Origin: CAZGQY01 sp964528035
Lineage (GTDB): Bacteria; Pseudomonadota; Gammaproteobacteria; Methylococcales; UBA1147
Reading direction: 5' to 3'
DNA length: 58,610 nucleotides
Assembly: GCA_964528035.1 (NCBI GenBank)
Contig: CAZGQY010000006.1
Coordinates: 1-58,610, forward strand
Part shown: positions 26,275 to 35,310 of the stretch, piece after piece
Layout of the letters: every line of letters starts with the position of its first letter
Numbering within the stretch: the first letter of the stretch is position 1
Position numbers and translations under genes: made by a program
Notes under the pieces: generated by a model
What the model saw: the letters and a program-made list of their open reading frames with translations, nothing else
Told to the model about the DNA's origin: nothing
The model's database searches: none

Positions 26275-27336
26275 ATGCCCGTCCGAGTATTAATTGTTGA
26301 TGATTCGATCTTCATTCGTCGTCAAATTACCAAAATTCTGACTACGCAGAAAGATATAGAAATAATTGGCGAGGCAGTTAACGGACTAGAGGCGATTGCA
26401 AAAGCTTCTGAGCTGGCACCCGATGTGATTACCATGGATATTCAAATGCCCGAATTGGATGGGATATCTGCTGTAAAACAAATAATGCGTGATAACCCAA
26501 CACCCATTTTGATGCTCTCTGTTGCAACCCAATCGGGTGCACAAGCAACCATCGATGCGCTTGAAGCAGGTGCTGTGGATTTTCTGCCGAAACAATTAAA
26601 CGAACTCTCGTCTGACCGGCAAGAAGCAAAGCGTCTACTGCGTACAAGAGTTCGATTGCTAGCTCAATCAAAAATTAAACCGACCGCTTTGGAGGTCAAA
26701 CCCCCGTCTGTTTTATCACAGAATAAATTGCGGCAGCACCCCGCTAAGCAAATTCGACATGTAGCTAAAAATAAATTCGACTTATTACTTATTGCTGCAT
26801 CAACTGGAGGTCCAGTAGTAATAAAAAATATTCTTGAAAAAATTCCTTCTGATTTTTCGATGCCAGTGTTACTGGTACAGCACATGCCGGCGAGTTTTAC
26901 GCCGAGTTTTGCTGAGCGCCTTGATCGACATTCTAAAATTGAAGTACGAGAAGCCAGGGATGGGGATATCCTGCAAACAGGTGTCGCTTTGTTAGCGCCC
27001 GGAGGATTGCAGATGGAATTGAAAGCTAAGGCATCACGTTGCGAAATTATTCTCAGAAAAGGTCATTCGGGTGAGCATTACCACCCTTGTGTGGATACAA
27101 CATTTACATCAATTGCTGAGAATTTTTTGGGCAACATTTTAGCAATTGTATTGACGGGTATGGGTTCTGATGGAAAACGTGGGATTGAGAAACTCAAACA
27201 AGGTAACGCCACTGTTTGGGCTCAGAATGAAGAAAGTTGTGTCGTTTATGGAATGCCAAGAGCCGTGATTGAAGCCAGGATGGCCGACAGGATAGCGAGC
27301 GTTGATGAAATCGTTGCAACACTCGGCCAGATATAA
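26275..27336 (+). CDS. cheB: Chemotaxis protein-glutamate methylesterase CheB
   Basis: A 353-residue protein that removes methyl groups from chemoreceptors to reset adaptation. An N-terminal receiver (phospho-Asp55 in ITMDIQMPELDG) is joined by a linker (about 130-165) to the esterase domain, whose catalytic triad appears as Ser in LIAASTGGP, His in VQHMPASFTPSFAERL and Asp in LTGMGSDGKRG. It lies 149 bases after cheA. No cheR is in the window. Confidence 0.95.
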   Translation: MPVRVLIVDDSIFIRRQITKILTTQKDIEIIGEAVNGLEAIAKASELAPDVITMDIQMPELDGISAVKQIMRDNPTPILMLSVATQSGAQATIDALEAGAVDFLPKQLNELSSDRQEAKRLLRTRVRLLAQSKIKPTALEVKPPSVLSQNKLRQHPAKQIRHVAKNKFDLLLIAASTGGPVVIKNILEKIPSDFSMPVLLVQHMPASFTPSFAERLDRHSKIEVREARDGDILQTGVALLAPGGLQMELKAKASRCEIILRKGHSGEHYHPCVDTTFTSIAENFLGNILAIVLTGMGSDGKRGIEKLKQGNATVWAQNEESCVVYGMPRAVIEARMADRIASVDEIVATLGQI

Positions 27337-27339
27337 CTT

Positions 27340-28080
27340 ATGGACGCGCTAAGTCTTTTAGGCATATTAATCGGGTTCGGTGCCATACTTGGCGGTAATT
27401 TTCTTGAAGGAGGTCAGGTAGATGCACTCATTAATGGCCCAGCTTTTTTGATCGTATTGGGTGGCACATTAGGCGCCACAATGTTGCAAGTGCCTCCGTC
27501 GGTATTTTCCAGAGCACTTCGAATTACAATTTGGGTGATTAAACCAGAAAAAGTAGACCTTGCGAAACAAATAAAAAAAATTGAGAAATGGAGCTCGCTG
27601 GCCAGAAAGGAGGGTTTGTTAGGATTAGAATCAATTGTAGGTAACGAAAAGGATTCTTTCGCGAAGAAAGGCTTACAGCTACTTATCGATGGTAATGAGC
27701 CGGAAATTATAAGAGACCACCTGGAAGTAGAACTGACGGTGAAAGAACAGCGTGACCTTCACGCCGCTAAAGTTTATGAAGCCATGGGTGGTTATTCACC
27801 AACCATCGGTATTATAGGGGCAGTGATGGGATTGGTTCATGTCATGCAAAATCTCGGCGACCCAAGTAAATTGGGACCGGGAATTGCTACAGCATTCATT
27901 GCAACCATATACGGTGTAGGGATGGCGAATCTGTTTTTTTTACCTGTTGCGAATAAACTTAAAGCACAGACCCATACCCTGGTTCAATCGAGAGAGCTTG
28001 TTATTGAGGGCATTATCGCAATCGCTGAAGGCGAGAATCCACGAAATATTAATGCCAAACTCTCAGGCTTTTTAACTTAA
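27340..28080 (+). CDS. motC: Flagellar motor stator protein MotC (MotA family)
   Basis: A 246-residue MotA-type protein with four transmembrane segments (LGILIGFGAILGGNFLEGG, the FLIVLGGTLGATMLQ pair, and the C-terminal YSPTIGIIGAVMGLVHVM and LFFLPVANKLK region). It forms a proton-driven stator with the MotB-type MotD just downstream. In Pseudomonas a motCD pair of this kind lies in the same che cluster and is the second stator, needed for swarming. It starts four bases after the cheB stop. Confidence 0.92.
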   Translation: MDALSLLGILIGFGAILGGNFLEGGQVDALINGPAFLIVLGGTLGATMLQVPPSVFSRALRITIWVIKPEKVDLAKQIKKIEKWSSLARKEGLLGLESIVGNEKDSFAKKGLQLLIDGNEPEIIRDHLEVELTVKEQRDLHAAKVYEAMGGYSPTIGIIGAVMGLVHVMQNLGDPSKLGPGIATAFIATIYGVGMANLFFLPVANKLKAQTHTLVQSRELVIEGIIAIAEGENPRNINAKLSGFLT

Positions 28081-28117
28081 GTTTTTTTGTCTCGGCGTTC
28101 ATTTAAATGATCTGAAT

Positions 28118-28996
28118 ATGAGACATTCAAGAAGACAAAAGCACGTGGAGTCCGAAGAAAACCATGAGAGATGGTTGGTTTCATATGCGGATTTTATTAC
28201 TCTGTTGTTCGCTTTTTTTGTCGTCATGTATTCAGTTTCTTCGGTTAATGAGGGTAAATACAGAGTATTGTCCGATTCACTGGACGATGCTTTTTCTGAA
28301 CCCGAAAAAACCCTAAAACCTATTCAGATAGGGGAGATAAAACGGAGTAAAAAGCCGATCATCGATCCCATAGTCACCCAACCTGAATCAACAAGTTCTG
28401 TAGAACAGTGGGATGAGTTTGTCGAGCGTACGGCACAACGCAATCGTTTGCAACGAGTTTCAAATCAGGTAAAGGAAGTCCTGTCTCCGTATATCGATCA
28501 GGAATTGGTTGAAGTAAAAAGTGATGATCTCTGGGTAAAAATCGATATGAAAAGCAGCATGCTTTTCCCAAGTGGCAGTGCAAGGTTATCTCGGAAGGCC
28601 TATCCAGTATTACGGAAAATTGGTGAAATTCTCCGTCATTTGCCGAATACTATCGATGTGGAAGGGTATACGGATAATCGCCCCATTAAAACAATCGAAT
28701 TCCCTTCAAATTGGGAGCTGTCAGCCAGTCGTGCTGCAAGTGTAGTCAACCGTTTAGCCAAAGGAGGAATCAATCCTCAAAGGATGGCCGCAATTGGCTA
28801 TGGAGAGTATCATCCCATAGCGGACAATCGTCTTAAACAGGGACGTGAAAAAAATAGAAGAGTCGTTCTGGTACTACTGGCTGCATCTGTTGCACGGCAT
28901 AAAATAGAACCCACTGAGCGTGAAAAATTATTAAATTCAGCGCCGTTTAAACGACAAAATAATCGTACGAATGGCACTGGAAAAAGGCCAGGCTAA
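28118..28996 (+). CDS. motD: Flagellar motor stator protein MotD (MotB family)
   Basis: A 292-residue protein with a short cytosolic N-terminus, a single transmembrane helix with the proton-binding Asp (WLVSYADFITLLFAFFVVMYS), a periplasmic linker and an OmpA-like peptidoglycan-binding domain (DVEGYTDNRPI, NWELSASRAASVVNRL, GYGEYHPIADN). It anchors the MotCD stator to the cell wall. The basic, disordered C-terminus (FKRQNNRTNGTGKRPG) is outside the fold. Confidence 0.92.
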   Translation: MRHSRRQKHVESEENHERWLVSYADFITLLFAFFVVMYSVSSVNEGKYRVLSDSLDDAFSEPEKTLKPIQIGEIKRSKKPIIDPIVTQPESTSSVEQWDEFVERTAQRNRLQRVSNQVKEVLSPYIDQELVEVKSDDLWVKIDMKSSMLFPSGSARLSRKAYPVLRKIGEILRHLPNTIDVEGYTDNRPIKTIEFPSNWELSASRAASVVNRLAKGGINPQRMAAIGYGEYHPIADNRLKQGREKNRRVVLVLLAASVARHKIEPTEREKLLNSAPFKRQNNRTNGTGKRPG

Positions 28997-28998
28997 AT

Positions 28999-29799
28999 AT
29001 GAAAATCTGGTCAGTTTCAAACCAAAAGGGTGGTGTGGGTAAAACAACAACAGTTGTGACACTCGGAAGTCTGTTGGCAAATTGGGGATTTAGAATCCTA
29101 TTGGTTGATCTGGATCCGCATGGATCGTTAACCAGTTATTTCAAAATGAATCCCGATGAAATAGATACCAGTGTATACAATTTGTTTCAGGTTGCAGGTG
29201 CTCACAAAAATTTTGATCCAACCCCTTATATTGTAGACACTGAATTTCGAGGTTTGAGTGTGTTGCCTGCAGCAACTGCCATTGCCACTTTGGACAGACA
29301 GGGCTCCAAATTTGAAGGTATGGGGCTGGTGATATCACGAGCACTGACAACAGTTAGTTCAAAATATGATTATGTTTTGATCGATAGTCCGCCGATGTTA
29401 GGCGTATTGATGATTAATGCCCTGGTGGCTTGTGACCATCTGCTAGTTCCTGTGTTGACCGAATTTCTGGCACTCAAAGGTCTGGAGAGAATGCAGGCAA
29501 CCTTAGAAATGATTAATAATTCGCAAAAAAAGATTCCCGGCTACACGATTGTTCCGACGATGTTTGATCGACGTACCAATGCGTCAAAACATAGTTTATT
29601 GATGTTACGAAAACATTACGCCAAGCATTTATGGAAATCTGCAATTCCGGTGGATACAAAACTTCGTGATGCCAGTCAACTGGGTATGCCTGCTCCAAGT
29701 TATGCACCAACAACACATTCGGTTTTAGCTTATGACAGCCTTTTGCAAACACTTTTACGAATGGAGTCAGCTACTGGTAGAAGTTCGTCAGTCCCGTGA
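28999..29799 (+). CDS. parC: ParC-like ParA ATPase for chemotaxis array partitioning
   Basis: A 266-residue Soj/ParA-family ATPase with the deviant Walker A KGGVGKTTT (residues 10-18), DLDPHGSLT and VLIDSPPMLG. In Vibrio and Pseudomonas the ParA homologue in this exact position (after motCD, before the CheW-like genes) positions chemotaxis arrays at the cell pole; there it is named ParC. The name is unrelated to the topoisomerase subunit at 5575-7839. Its stop overlaps the next start in GTGA, indicating coupling. Confidence 0.85.
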   Translation: MKIWSVSNQKGGVGKTTTVVTLGSLLANWGFRILLVDLDPHGSLTSYFKMNPDEIDTSVYNLFQVAGAHKNFDPTPYIVDTEFRGLSVLPAATAIATLDRQGSKFEGMGLVISRALTTVSSKYDYVLIDSPPMLGVLMINALVACDHLLVPVLTEFLALKGLERMQATLEMINNSQKKIPGYTIVPTMFDRRTNASKHSLLMLRKHYAKHLWKSAIPVDTKLRDASQLGMPAPSYAPTTHSVLAYDSLLQTLLRMESATGRSSSVP

Positions 29800-30419
29800 C
29801 GGATTCGAAAAAAACGGATACCGCTGAACTCATACACCGGGATCAAGCCCTCTGTGTATATCTGGATACACTGCTGAACGATGGAAATTTAACGATTACG
29901 CAGAAAGAGGCCGATACAGAGGAAGTACCGCGCCAGGAGCATATACCCGAATTCCAGAATAACTTAACTGATCAACGGCCGGACTGGGCAACCGCCAGGT
30001 TTAAGGCATTATCGTTCAAAATCGGAAATCTACGTTTAACGACACCTTTATGTCATATTTCCAGAACAATCGATTATCCTCTTTCAGTCTCACAAGTTCC
30101 GGGCCAACCCGAGTGGGTTATCGGCATTGCGCATCAATACGATTATAAGATTACTCTGATCAATTCCGATGTTTTGCTTTTTAAACCGGGTGAATACCGT
30201 GAATCTAATACATCAACTCCTGTTTATAACAGTGTATTGATTGATGCCGATGGAAAATGGGGCTTTCCTTGTGACGAAGTATTGAAACTACAGTTTTTAC
30301 GCAGCGATCAGATACATTGGCTTAAAAACCCCTGTGGAAAAAACTGGCGCCTTGGAACAGTTATCGACAATTTAAGTTGTTTAATAGATATACCGCAACT
30401 GATTTCCCGTAAATTATAA
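29796..30419 (+). CDS. parP: ParP-like CheW-domain protein
   Basis: A 207-residue protein, GTG start overlapping the ParA gene. The N-terminal 60 residues are polar and unstructured, and the rest is a diverged CheW-like fold (FKIGNLRLTTPLCHISRTIDYPLSVSQVPGQPEWVIGIAHQ, then a C-terminal strand region ending SCLIDIPQLISRKL). In polar flagellates the matching gene is ParP, which links the ParA homologue to CheA and chemoreceptors. The tight coupling to the ParA gene supports that reading. Confidence 0.8.
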   Translation: MTDSKKTDTAELIHRDQALCVYLDTLLNDGNLTITQKEADTEEVPRQEHIPEFQNNLTDQRPDWATARFKALSFKIGNLRLTTPLCHISRTIDYPLSVSQVPGQPEWVIGIAHQYDYKITLINSDVLLFKPGEYRESNTSTPVYNSVLIDADGKWGFPCDEVLKLQFLRSDQIHWLKNPCGKNWRLGTVIDNLSCLIDIPQLISRKL

Positions 30420-30549
30420 CTGGAATTGTCTACACTTAGAGTATCAAGTTAGCTGTAGAAATTTGAGGCCTGATTGTTCGGGTCTTTAGATCAATTGCGA
30501 ATTAGTATAAATGCAATAAAATTTTGTGTGTAAACATCAGGCGAATACC

Positions 30550-31026
30550 ATGAGTGAAACTGAAGAAAATATTAACGATAAAATCAACCAATGGGTCACA
30601 TTTAAACTGGGCGACGAAACTTACGGTATTATTGTTATGCAGGTTCAGGAAGTGCTTCGAATTCCTGATATTGCTCCCGTACCCGGGTCACCTGACTATG
30701 TAATTGGAATAATCAACCTGCGCGGTAATGTGGTGACAGTGATCGATACTCGTCATCGATTCGGATTACCCTCAAAAGAACGCGATGATTCGTCAAGAAT
30801 CGTTGTCATCGAAACAGAGAGTCAGATCATTGGGATTCTGGTTGATAGTGTTGCTGAGGTTGTCGAAATGGCTAATTCTCAGATTGAGTCTACACCCAAT
30901 GTTGGGAACGACGACAGCTCCAAATATATTCAGGGCGTAACCAGTCGGGAAGGGGAATTACTTATTCTTGTAGACTTAAACAAATTGTTGAGTGTAGAAG
31001 AACTGGCTGATGTTGATATGTTATAG
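30550..31026 (+). CDS. cheW: Chemotaxis coupling protein CheW
   Basis: A 158-residue CheW. ATG 30550 is chosen because AGGCGA precedes it; a GTG 24 bases upstream is less likely. Typical features are QWVTFKLGDETYGIIVMQVQEVLRIPDIAPVPGSPDYVIGIINLRG, the VTVIDTR strand, GILVDSVAEVVEM and ILVDLNKLLS. It bridges receptors and CheA. It follows parP by 130 bases and ends the recognisable chemotaxis genes. Confidence 0.95.
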   Translation: MSETEENINDKINQWVTFKLGDETYGIIVMQVQEVLRIPDIAPVPGSPDYVIGIINLRGNVVTVIDTRHRFGLPSKERDDSSRIVVIETESQIIGILVDSVAEVVEMANSQIESTPNVGNDDSSKYIQGVTSREGELLILVDLNKLLSVEELADVDML

Positions 31027-31057
31027 CAGTGCAGTTGGAGAAACTACAGGAGAGCTT

Positions 31058-31216
31058 ATGTTGGATACAAAATCATTGCAAAAATCTTTGTCGGTGGACA
31101 AACTCAACAGAAACCCACGTCAACCTAAGCGGCAAAAACCAGATTTCAGAAAAAATCGTGGAGAATCCATAAAGTCAGAAATAGAGTCCAAATATTTAGT
31201 TGATGAGATCGTTTGA
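31058..31216 (+). CDS. Small basic protein of unknown function
   Basis: Fifty-two residues from ATG 31058, which has AGGAG eight bases upstream; a longer reading from 31010 overlaps cheW. The sequence is strongly basic (KLNRNPRQPKRQKPDFRKNRGE) and has no hydrophobic segment. It may end the che operon, where Pseudomonas has a small DUF2802 gene, but I see no DUF2802 similarity. The good binding site favours a real gene. Confidence 0.45.
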   Translation: MLDTKSLQKSLSVDKLNRNPRQPKRQKPDFRKNRGESIKSEIESKYLVDEIV

Positions 31217-31378
31217 CGGGAATGTTTTCCTAAATCCAAATCGACGTTTTGTGATTATCTGCTATACAACTATTTGAGAGAGTTAGAAAAGGATGCATCC
31301 ACTTGCTCCTCGAATCTATTCGTAACTCATAGACTTAAGGTACACAAATAGGCTTAGCTATATTCCTGTTAATTTGAA

Positions 31379-31648
31379 TTATTCAAAGCGATTATTCAAC
31401 AAATACGCAAATGCAATAACTTCGGCAACTGCAACGTAGAGTTCCTGTGGAATTTCATCTCCAAGTGGTATTTTCGTCAGGAGCCTGGCAAGTTCCGGAC
31501 TCGTTTGTAATGGTACGCCATGCTGAGTGGCGAGATCTACGATTTGTTCGGCGATGGCGCCTCGACCTTTGGCCGTGACCTTGGGAGCATTTTTTTTATC
31601 GTAGTTTAATGCGATTGCAATATCGGGTGGATTTAATAGATTCTTCAT
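31379..31648 (-). CDS. FlhB C-terminal-domain-like protein
   Basis: An 89-residue protein matching only the cytosolic C-terminal domain of the flagellar export switch FlhB: PPDIAIALNYDKKNAPKVTAKGRGAIAEQIVDLATQHGVP, then PELARLLTKIPLGDEIPQELYVAVAEVIAFAYLL. The cleavage motif NPTH is replaced by NPPD, so it starts where the cleaved domain would start. Stand-alone copies occur widely, next to fliK, and are thought to modulate export specificity. It overlaps the FliK-like gene by four bases. Confidence 0.88.
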   Translation of the reverse strand: MKNLLNPPDIAIALNYDKKNAPKVTAKGRGAIAEQIVDLATQHGVPLQTSPELARLLTKIPLGDEIPQELYVAVAEVIAFAYLLNNRFE

Positions 31649-32772
31649 GCTTTTTCATCAAAAATGGGCATTGGGTAGCTGGAGCCTTGCATTGGCTTAA
31701 TCTCTGCCTGGCTGGAATCCAGGTTTCCGGGAGATAATCCGGCTTGTTCCAATTTTTCTCGGAGAACATGGACATGATCGTGTATCAACGTATTCGTCTT
31801 TGACTGATCACTGATAAAGTGAGTATCAACTGAATTATTGCCCGATAGAGTGATTTTGCTGCGTATCAGACCGAGATGGGGTGGTGTCAGTTCCAGAACA
31901 ACTGACCAATCTTGTTGTTCATACTCTGGCGAGTCTTTCTGGTCACGTTGAATAGTCAATTTCACAGATTCAGCAGATTCACCATTGAGAAAAGGCAGTG
32001 TTGTATTCCAGCTTTGTTTTTCTGAATGGCTCTCTGGAAGTGAAGCTATTTGATCAAGAACTATTTTACTAAGTGCGCCTTTTGCATGTTCCTCTATACC
32101 CTTGATGAGCCCTGATATTCTATCCTGGCTGAGAGGAAGCGACTGATTTTTAGTTTTACTTGGTTGAGCATTGGATTTTGGCTCCCGGTTGAGATTTGAT
32201 ATGAATCTTATTAGTCTGGCTTTTAAATCTAGGTTCAATGCAACGTTTTGGTTTGGTGGTGTTGCTAATAGTTTGCTTTCCAAAAAAATCCCCGAATTTA
32301 GAAAAGCCTGTTTGAAACCAGGGCCCGTTGAAATTTCCTTGGTTACCGATAGCCCGCGGACAAAATCTGTAGCCAGTGATTTCAGGTTTCCTTGTGTGAT
32401 TGTTTCGTGCGTATTGGAGTGAATGAATGAGAGCAATTGGCGGACAAGTATTTCGGGTCGTGACTGTTGTCCTATATTAGATCGAATCGCATTTTGAATG
32501 GCTTCAGATCCTGGATTAATGATTTTTAACTGAGGCTGCTTGCCACTTGTGGATACTTCCACTTGTAAGTTTTGCCCCGGAACAATTGGGGTGTTTGATT
32601 GGGCTCGAAATAACTGCCCACCAATTCTAAGCAATAATTGTTTGGTATCAGGAAATTGCTCAACCACCGTTGCAGATAAGCGTTGACCAACCAGCAACTG
32701 AATAGCCGCAGCGTTTTGAGGTGTCCTCGTAACCGCAGAGGTCACGACAAGTGATTTTGTGTTGATCTCCAA
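31645..32772 (-). CDS. FliK-like flagellar hook-length control protein
   Basis: A 375-residue protein whose C-terminal part (about 285-365) has the FliK domain pattern: LELTPPHLGLIRSKITLSGNNSVDTHF, then HDHVHVLREKLEQAGLSPGNLD, where L-P-L-G-x-V and the terminal L-x-x-x-G-L motif are expected. The N-terminus forms a strand-rich domain with VVEQFPDTKQLLLRIGGQLFRAQS. Pairing with a FlhB-C-like gene is usual for this FliK-like type, distinct from the main fliK. Confidence 0.75.
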   Translation of the reverse strand: MEINTKSLVVTSAVTRTPQNAAAIQLLVGQRLSATVVEQFPDTKQLLLRIGGQLFRAQSNTPIVPGQNLQVEVSTSGKQPQLKIINPGSEAIQNAIRSNIGQQSRPEILVRQLLSFIHSNTHETITQGNLKSLATDFVRGLSVTKEISTGPGFKQAFLNSGIFLESKLLATPPNQNVALNLDLKARLIRFISNLNREPKSNAQPSKTKNQSLPLSQDRISGLIKGIEEHAKGALSKIVLDQIASLPESHSEKQSWNTTLPFLNGESAESVKLTIQRDQKDSPEYEQQDWSVVLELTPPHLGLIRSKITLSGNNSVDTHFISDQSKTNTLIHDHVHVLREKLEQAGLSPGNLDSSQAEIKPMQGSSYPMPIFDEKA

Positions 32773-32796
32773 GAAGGGTATCGCTCATCGAGAGGT

Positions 32797-33693
32797 TTAG
32801 GTGACCAGCATTTTCTGAATCTGCCAGATTTCGTCTTTGGCGAGTTCAAGAATGTTCATGCTTAGGTCTGCGTCCAGTTTTCCTGTAACAAGTTTATTGT
32901 AAGCAGGTATTGAATCCATGCGAGGATATCGATGAATGCCAATTTTTCCAACAAAGCTGTGCAATTGCGAAACGATAACCAGATCAGTGTAGTCCGGTTC
33001 GGCGCTTATATTTCGTTGCCAATTTTCAGCGTTCATGATTATATCTTCAAAATCGCTGGGAAAATTCCATTTACGCATAATCAATGCCCCGATTTTGCCA
33101 CGAAAATGCTCGATGGTTTTCTCGAAATCGCTTAAGCCAGATATAAATTCCGGGTGCTGATCAGCGATCGTCAGGATCGGAACGATACCTATATCATGTA
33201 TTAAACCGGCCAACATTGCTCTGTCAGGATCAAAACCAGGTGATTTATGGGCCAATACAGCGCATATCGCCGCGACATAGCTGCTATGTTGCCAGAGATC
33301 GTGCATGCGATTCTTGACCAGCTTGGTTTTTGCCTTAAATACGGTTCTTAACGAAAAACTGGTAATCAGATCTTGTGAAGCTTTCAGTCCAATACGCGTA
33401 AGTGCCTCCGGACAGCTTTCAATTTTTTTTTGGCCACGATACAAAGGGCTGTTTGAAATTTGAATCAGTCGAGCAGTAATCGTTGGATCCATCTGCACAA
33501 CCCTGGCAATTTTCATGTTATTAGCGTTGGAATCGTTAATTTTTCTGCGAATTTTTATCGCCACGTCCGGAATGGTCGGCAATACTAATTTCTGCTTATC
33601 AATTGCTTTTAAACATTGCTGGAAGAGCGGACTGCGCATATAGGCATCGCTGGATTTCTCTTCTGGGTAAAGATGGGGTTGTGCTTCAGTCAT
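32797..33693 (-). CDS. HDOD domain protein
   Basis: A 298-residue protein consisting mainly of one HDOD domain: KLVLPTIPDVAIKIRRKINDSN, VVQMDPTITARLIQISNSPLYRG, then LWQHSSYVAAICAVLAHK and MLAGLIHDIGIVPIL. HDOD proteins resemble HD phosphohydrolases but are usually inactive, and act in signal transduction and chemotaxis-type regulation. The HD pair (IHDIG) is present here. It lies 25 bases upstream of the FliK-like gene on the same strand and divergent from aroC. Confidence 0.85.
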   Translation of the reverse strand: MTEAQPHLYPEEKSSDAYMRSPLFQQCLKAIDKQKLVLPTIPDVAIKIRRKINDSNANNMKIARVVQMDPTITARLIQISNSPLYRGQKKIESCPEALTRIGLKASQDLITSFSLRTVFKAKTKLVKNRMHDLWQHSSYVAAICAVLAHKSPGFDPDRAMLAGLIHDIGIVPILTIADQHPEFISGLSDFEKTIEHFRGKIGALIMRKWNFPSDFEDIIMNAENWQRNISAEPDYTDLVIVSQLHSFVGKIGIHRYPRMDSIPAYNKLVTGKLDADLSMNILELAKDEIWQIQKMLVT

Positions 33694-33974
33694 AGATGGA
33701 TAAATTTGATAAGTGAAAATCTATATTCAGCCCGAACATCCAACAGCCTGCACTCACTTTTAGACAACAAAAGGCCTTTACTTTTTATTTAAGTTTTAAT
33801 CGCAGCCAGATAAAGTTAAACGATTTATTCAATTTTAGTTTAAAATTAGACGTTTCGCTTTAGAACGAAGAAATTCTCGGTTCAAATCATTGCGGATGGA
33901 AAACCGGAATCAATTTTGGAGTTGATTTTTGGTCTACATATTAATCACATTTATTTTATACAGGCGTCAACAGT

Positions 33975-35069
33975 ATGTCGGGTAATACAATAGGGAAACT
34001 ATTTGCAGTCAGCTCCTTTGGTGAGAGTCACGGCCCAGCTATTGGCTGTGTTGTCGACGGATGCCCCCCTGGAATGGAATTGTGCGAAGCGGATATGCAA
34101 ACCGACCTTGACCGGCGCAGGCCTGGTAAGACACGCCATACGACACAGCGCAGAGAAGCAGATCAGGTAAAAATATTGTCGGGTGTGTTCGAAGGCAAAA
34201 CGACGGGTACGCCCATCGGTTTAATCATCGAAAATACCGACCAACGTTCAAAAGATTATTCAAACATTGCCGACCGTTTTCGACCTGGACATGCCGACTA
34301 TACCTATCTTCAGAAATACGGTGTTCGCGACTACCGTGGTGGTGGCCGCTCGTCTGCTCGTGAAACAGCGATGCGGGTAGCAGCAGGAGCCATAGCAAAA
34401 AAATTTCTGGGGCAGGTCGGCATCCAAATCCGTGGTTATTTAAGTCAGCTGGGTCCGTTAAAACTGGAGTTGAAAAGTTGGCAATCAGTGAATGAAAACC
34501 CATTTTTCAGCCCGGATCCCAGTCGGATCGATGAACTGGAAAGCTATATGGATAATTTAAGAAAACAGGGTAATTCAGTAGGAGCTCGAATTAATATAGT
34601 CGCTGAGGGTGTTCCACCCGGTTTGGGAGAACCCATATTTGATCGACTGGATGCCGAGCTTGCCCATGCTCTGATGAGTATTAATGCAGTCAAGGGTGTT
34701 GAAATTGGAGATGGATTTTTGTGTGTCGAAAGTAAAGGTACAGAATTTCGCGATGAAATGACACCCGAAGGATTTCAAAGTAATCATGCGGGAGGAATTT
34801 TGGGCGGGATATCCAGTGGTCAATCTATTCTGGCCAGTATAGCTCTTAAACCAACCTCGAGTCTTCGTTTACCGGGTGCCGGTGTGAGCATAGAAGGAAA
34901 ACCAGTGGAAGTGATCACTAAAGGTCGACATGATCCGTGTGTGGGTATACGGGCGACGCCGATCGCTGAGGCAATGATGGCCATTGTATTGTTCGATCAT
35001 TTCTTGCGACACCGTGCTCAAAACCATAATGTGTGTTCTCCAATGACGCCTATTCCAGCGGGGCAGTAA
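33975..35069 (+). CDS. aroC: Chorismate synthase
   Basis: A 364-residue enzyme that converts EPSP to chorismate using reduced FMN, the last step of the shikimate pathway. Family signatures: GESHGPAIGCVVDGCPPG near the N-terminus, RRPGKTRHTTQRREADQVKILSGVFEGKTTGTPI, RGGGRSSARETAMRVAAGAIAKK in the middle and GRHDPCVGIRATPIAEAMMA near the end. Complete. The MFS permease that follows is a common neighbour of aroC in pseudomonads. Confidence 0.97.
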   Translation: MSGNTIGKLFAVSSFGESHGPAIGCVVDGCPPGMELCEADMQTDLDRRRPGKTRHTTQRREADQVKILSGVFEGKTTGTPIGLIIENTDQRSKDYSNIADRFRPGHADYTYLQKYGVRDYRGGGRSSARETAMRVAAGAIAKKFLGQVGIQIRGYLSQLGPLKLELKSWQSVNENPFFSPDPSRIDELESYMDNLRKQGNSVGARINIVAEGVPPGLGEPIFDRLDAELAHALMSINAVKGVEIGDGFLCVESKGTEFRDEMTPEGFQSNHAGGILGGISSGQSILASIALKPTSSLRLPGAGVSIEGKPVEVITKGRHDPCVGIRATPIAEAMMAIVLFDHFLRHRAQNHNVCSPMTPIPAGQ

Positions 35070-35310
35070 ACATGTGTTTACAAACCTCCGAGTTCAGGGC
35101 TACGCACGATGAGAAAAATCATTACATCGAATCCGCCAAAAAGTCATTTGACCATAGATAATGTATTTAACGGCAGGCTTGTTTGACCTGTCGTTGAAAA
35201 CCTTTAATTCTTCAAACCACCTATAAACTGCCTTGGAATTTCTTATCGCAAAGCGCGAACAGAAACCTGGGCAATACTATCACCAAATATTTATTACCTA
35301 ATTTGTTGGA

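Noticed and set aside
33870..33895. GGTTCAAATC, a tRNA T-loop-like stretch upstream of aroC
   Set aside because: No matching acceptor, anticodon or D-arm can be folded around it.
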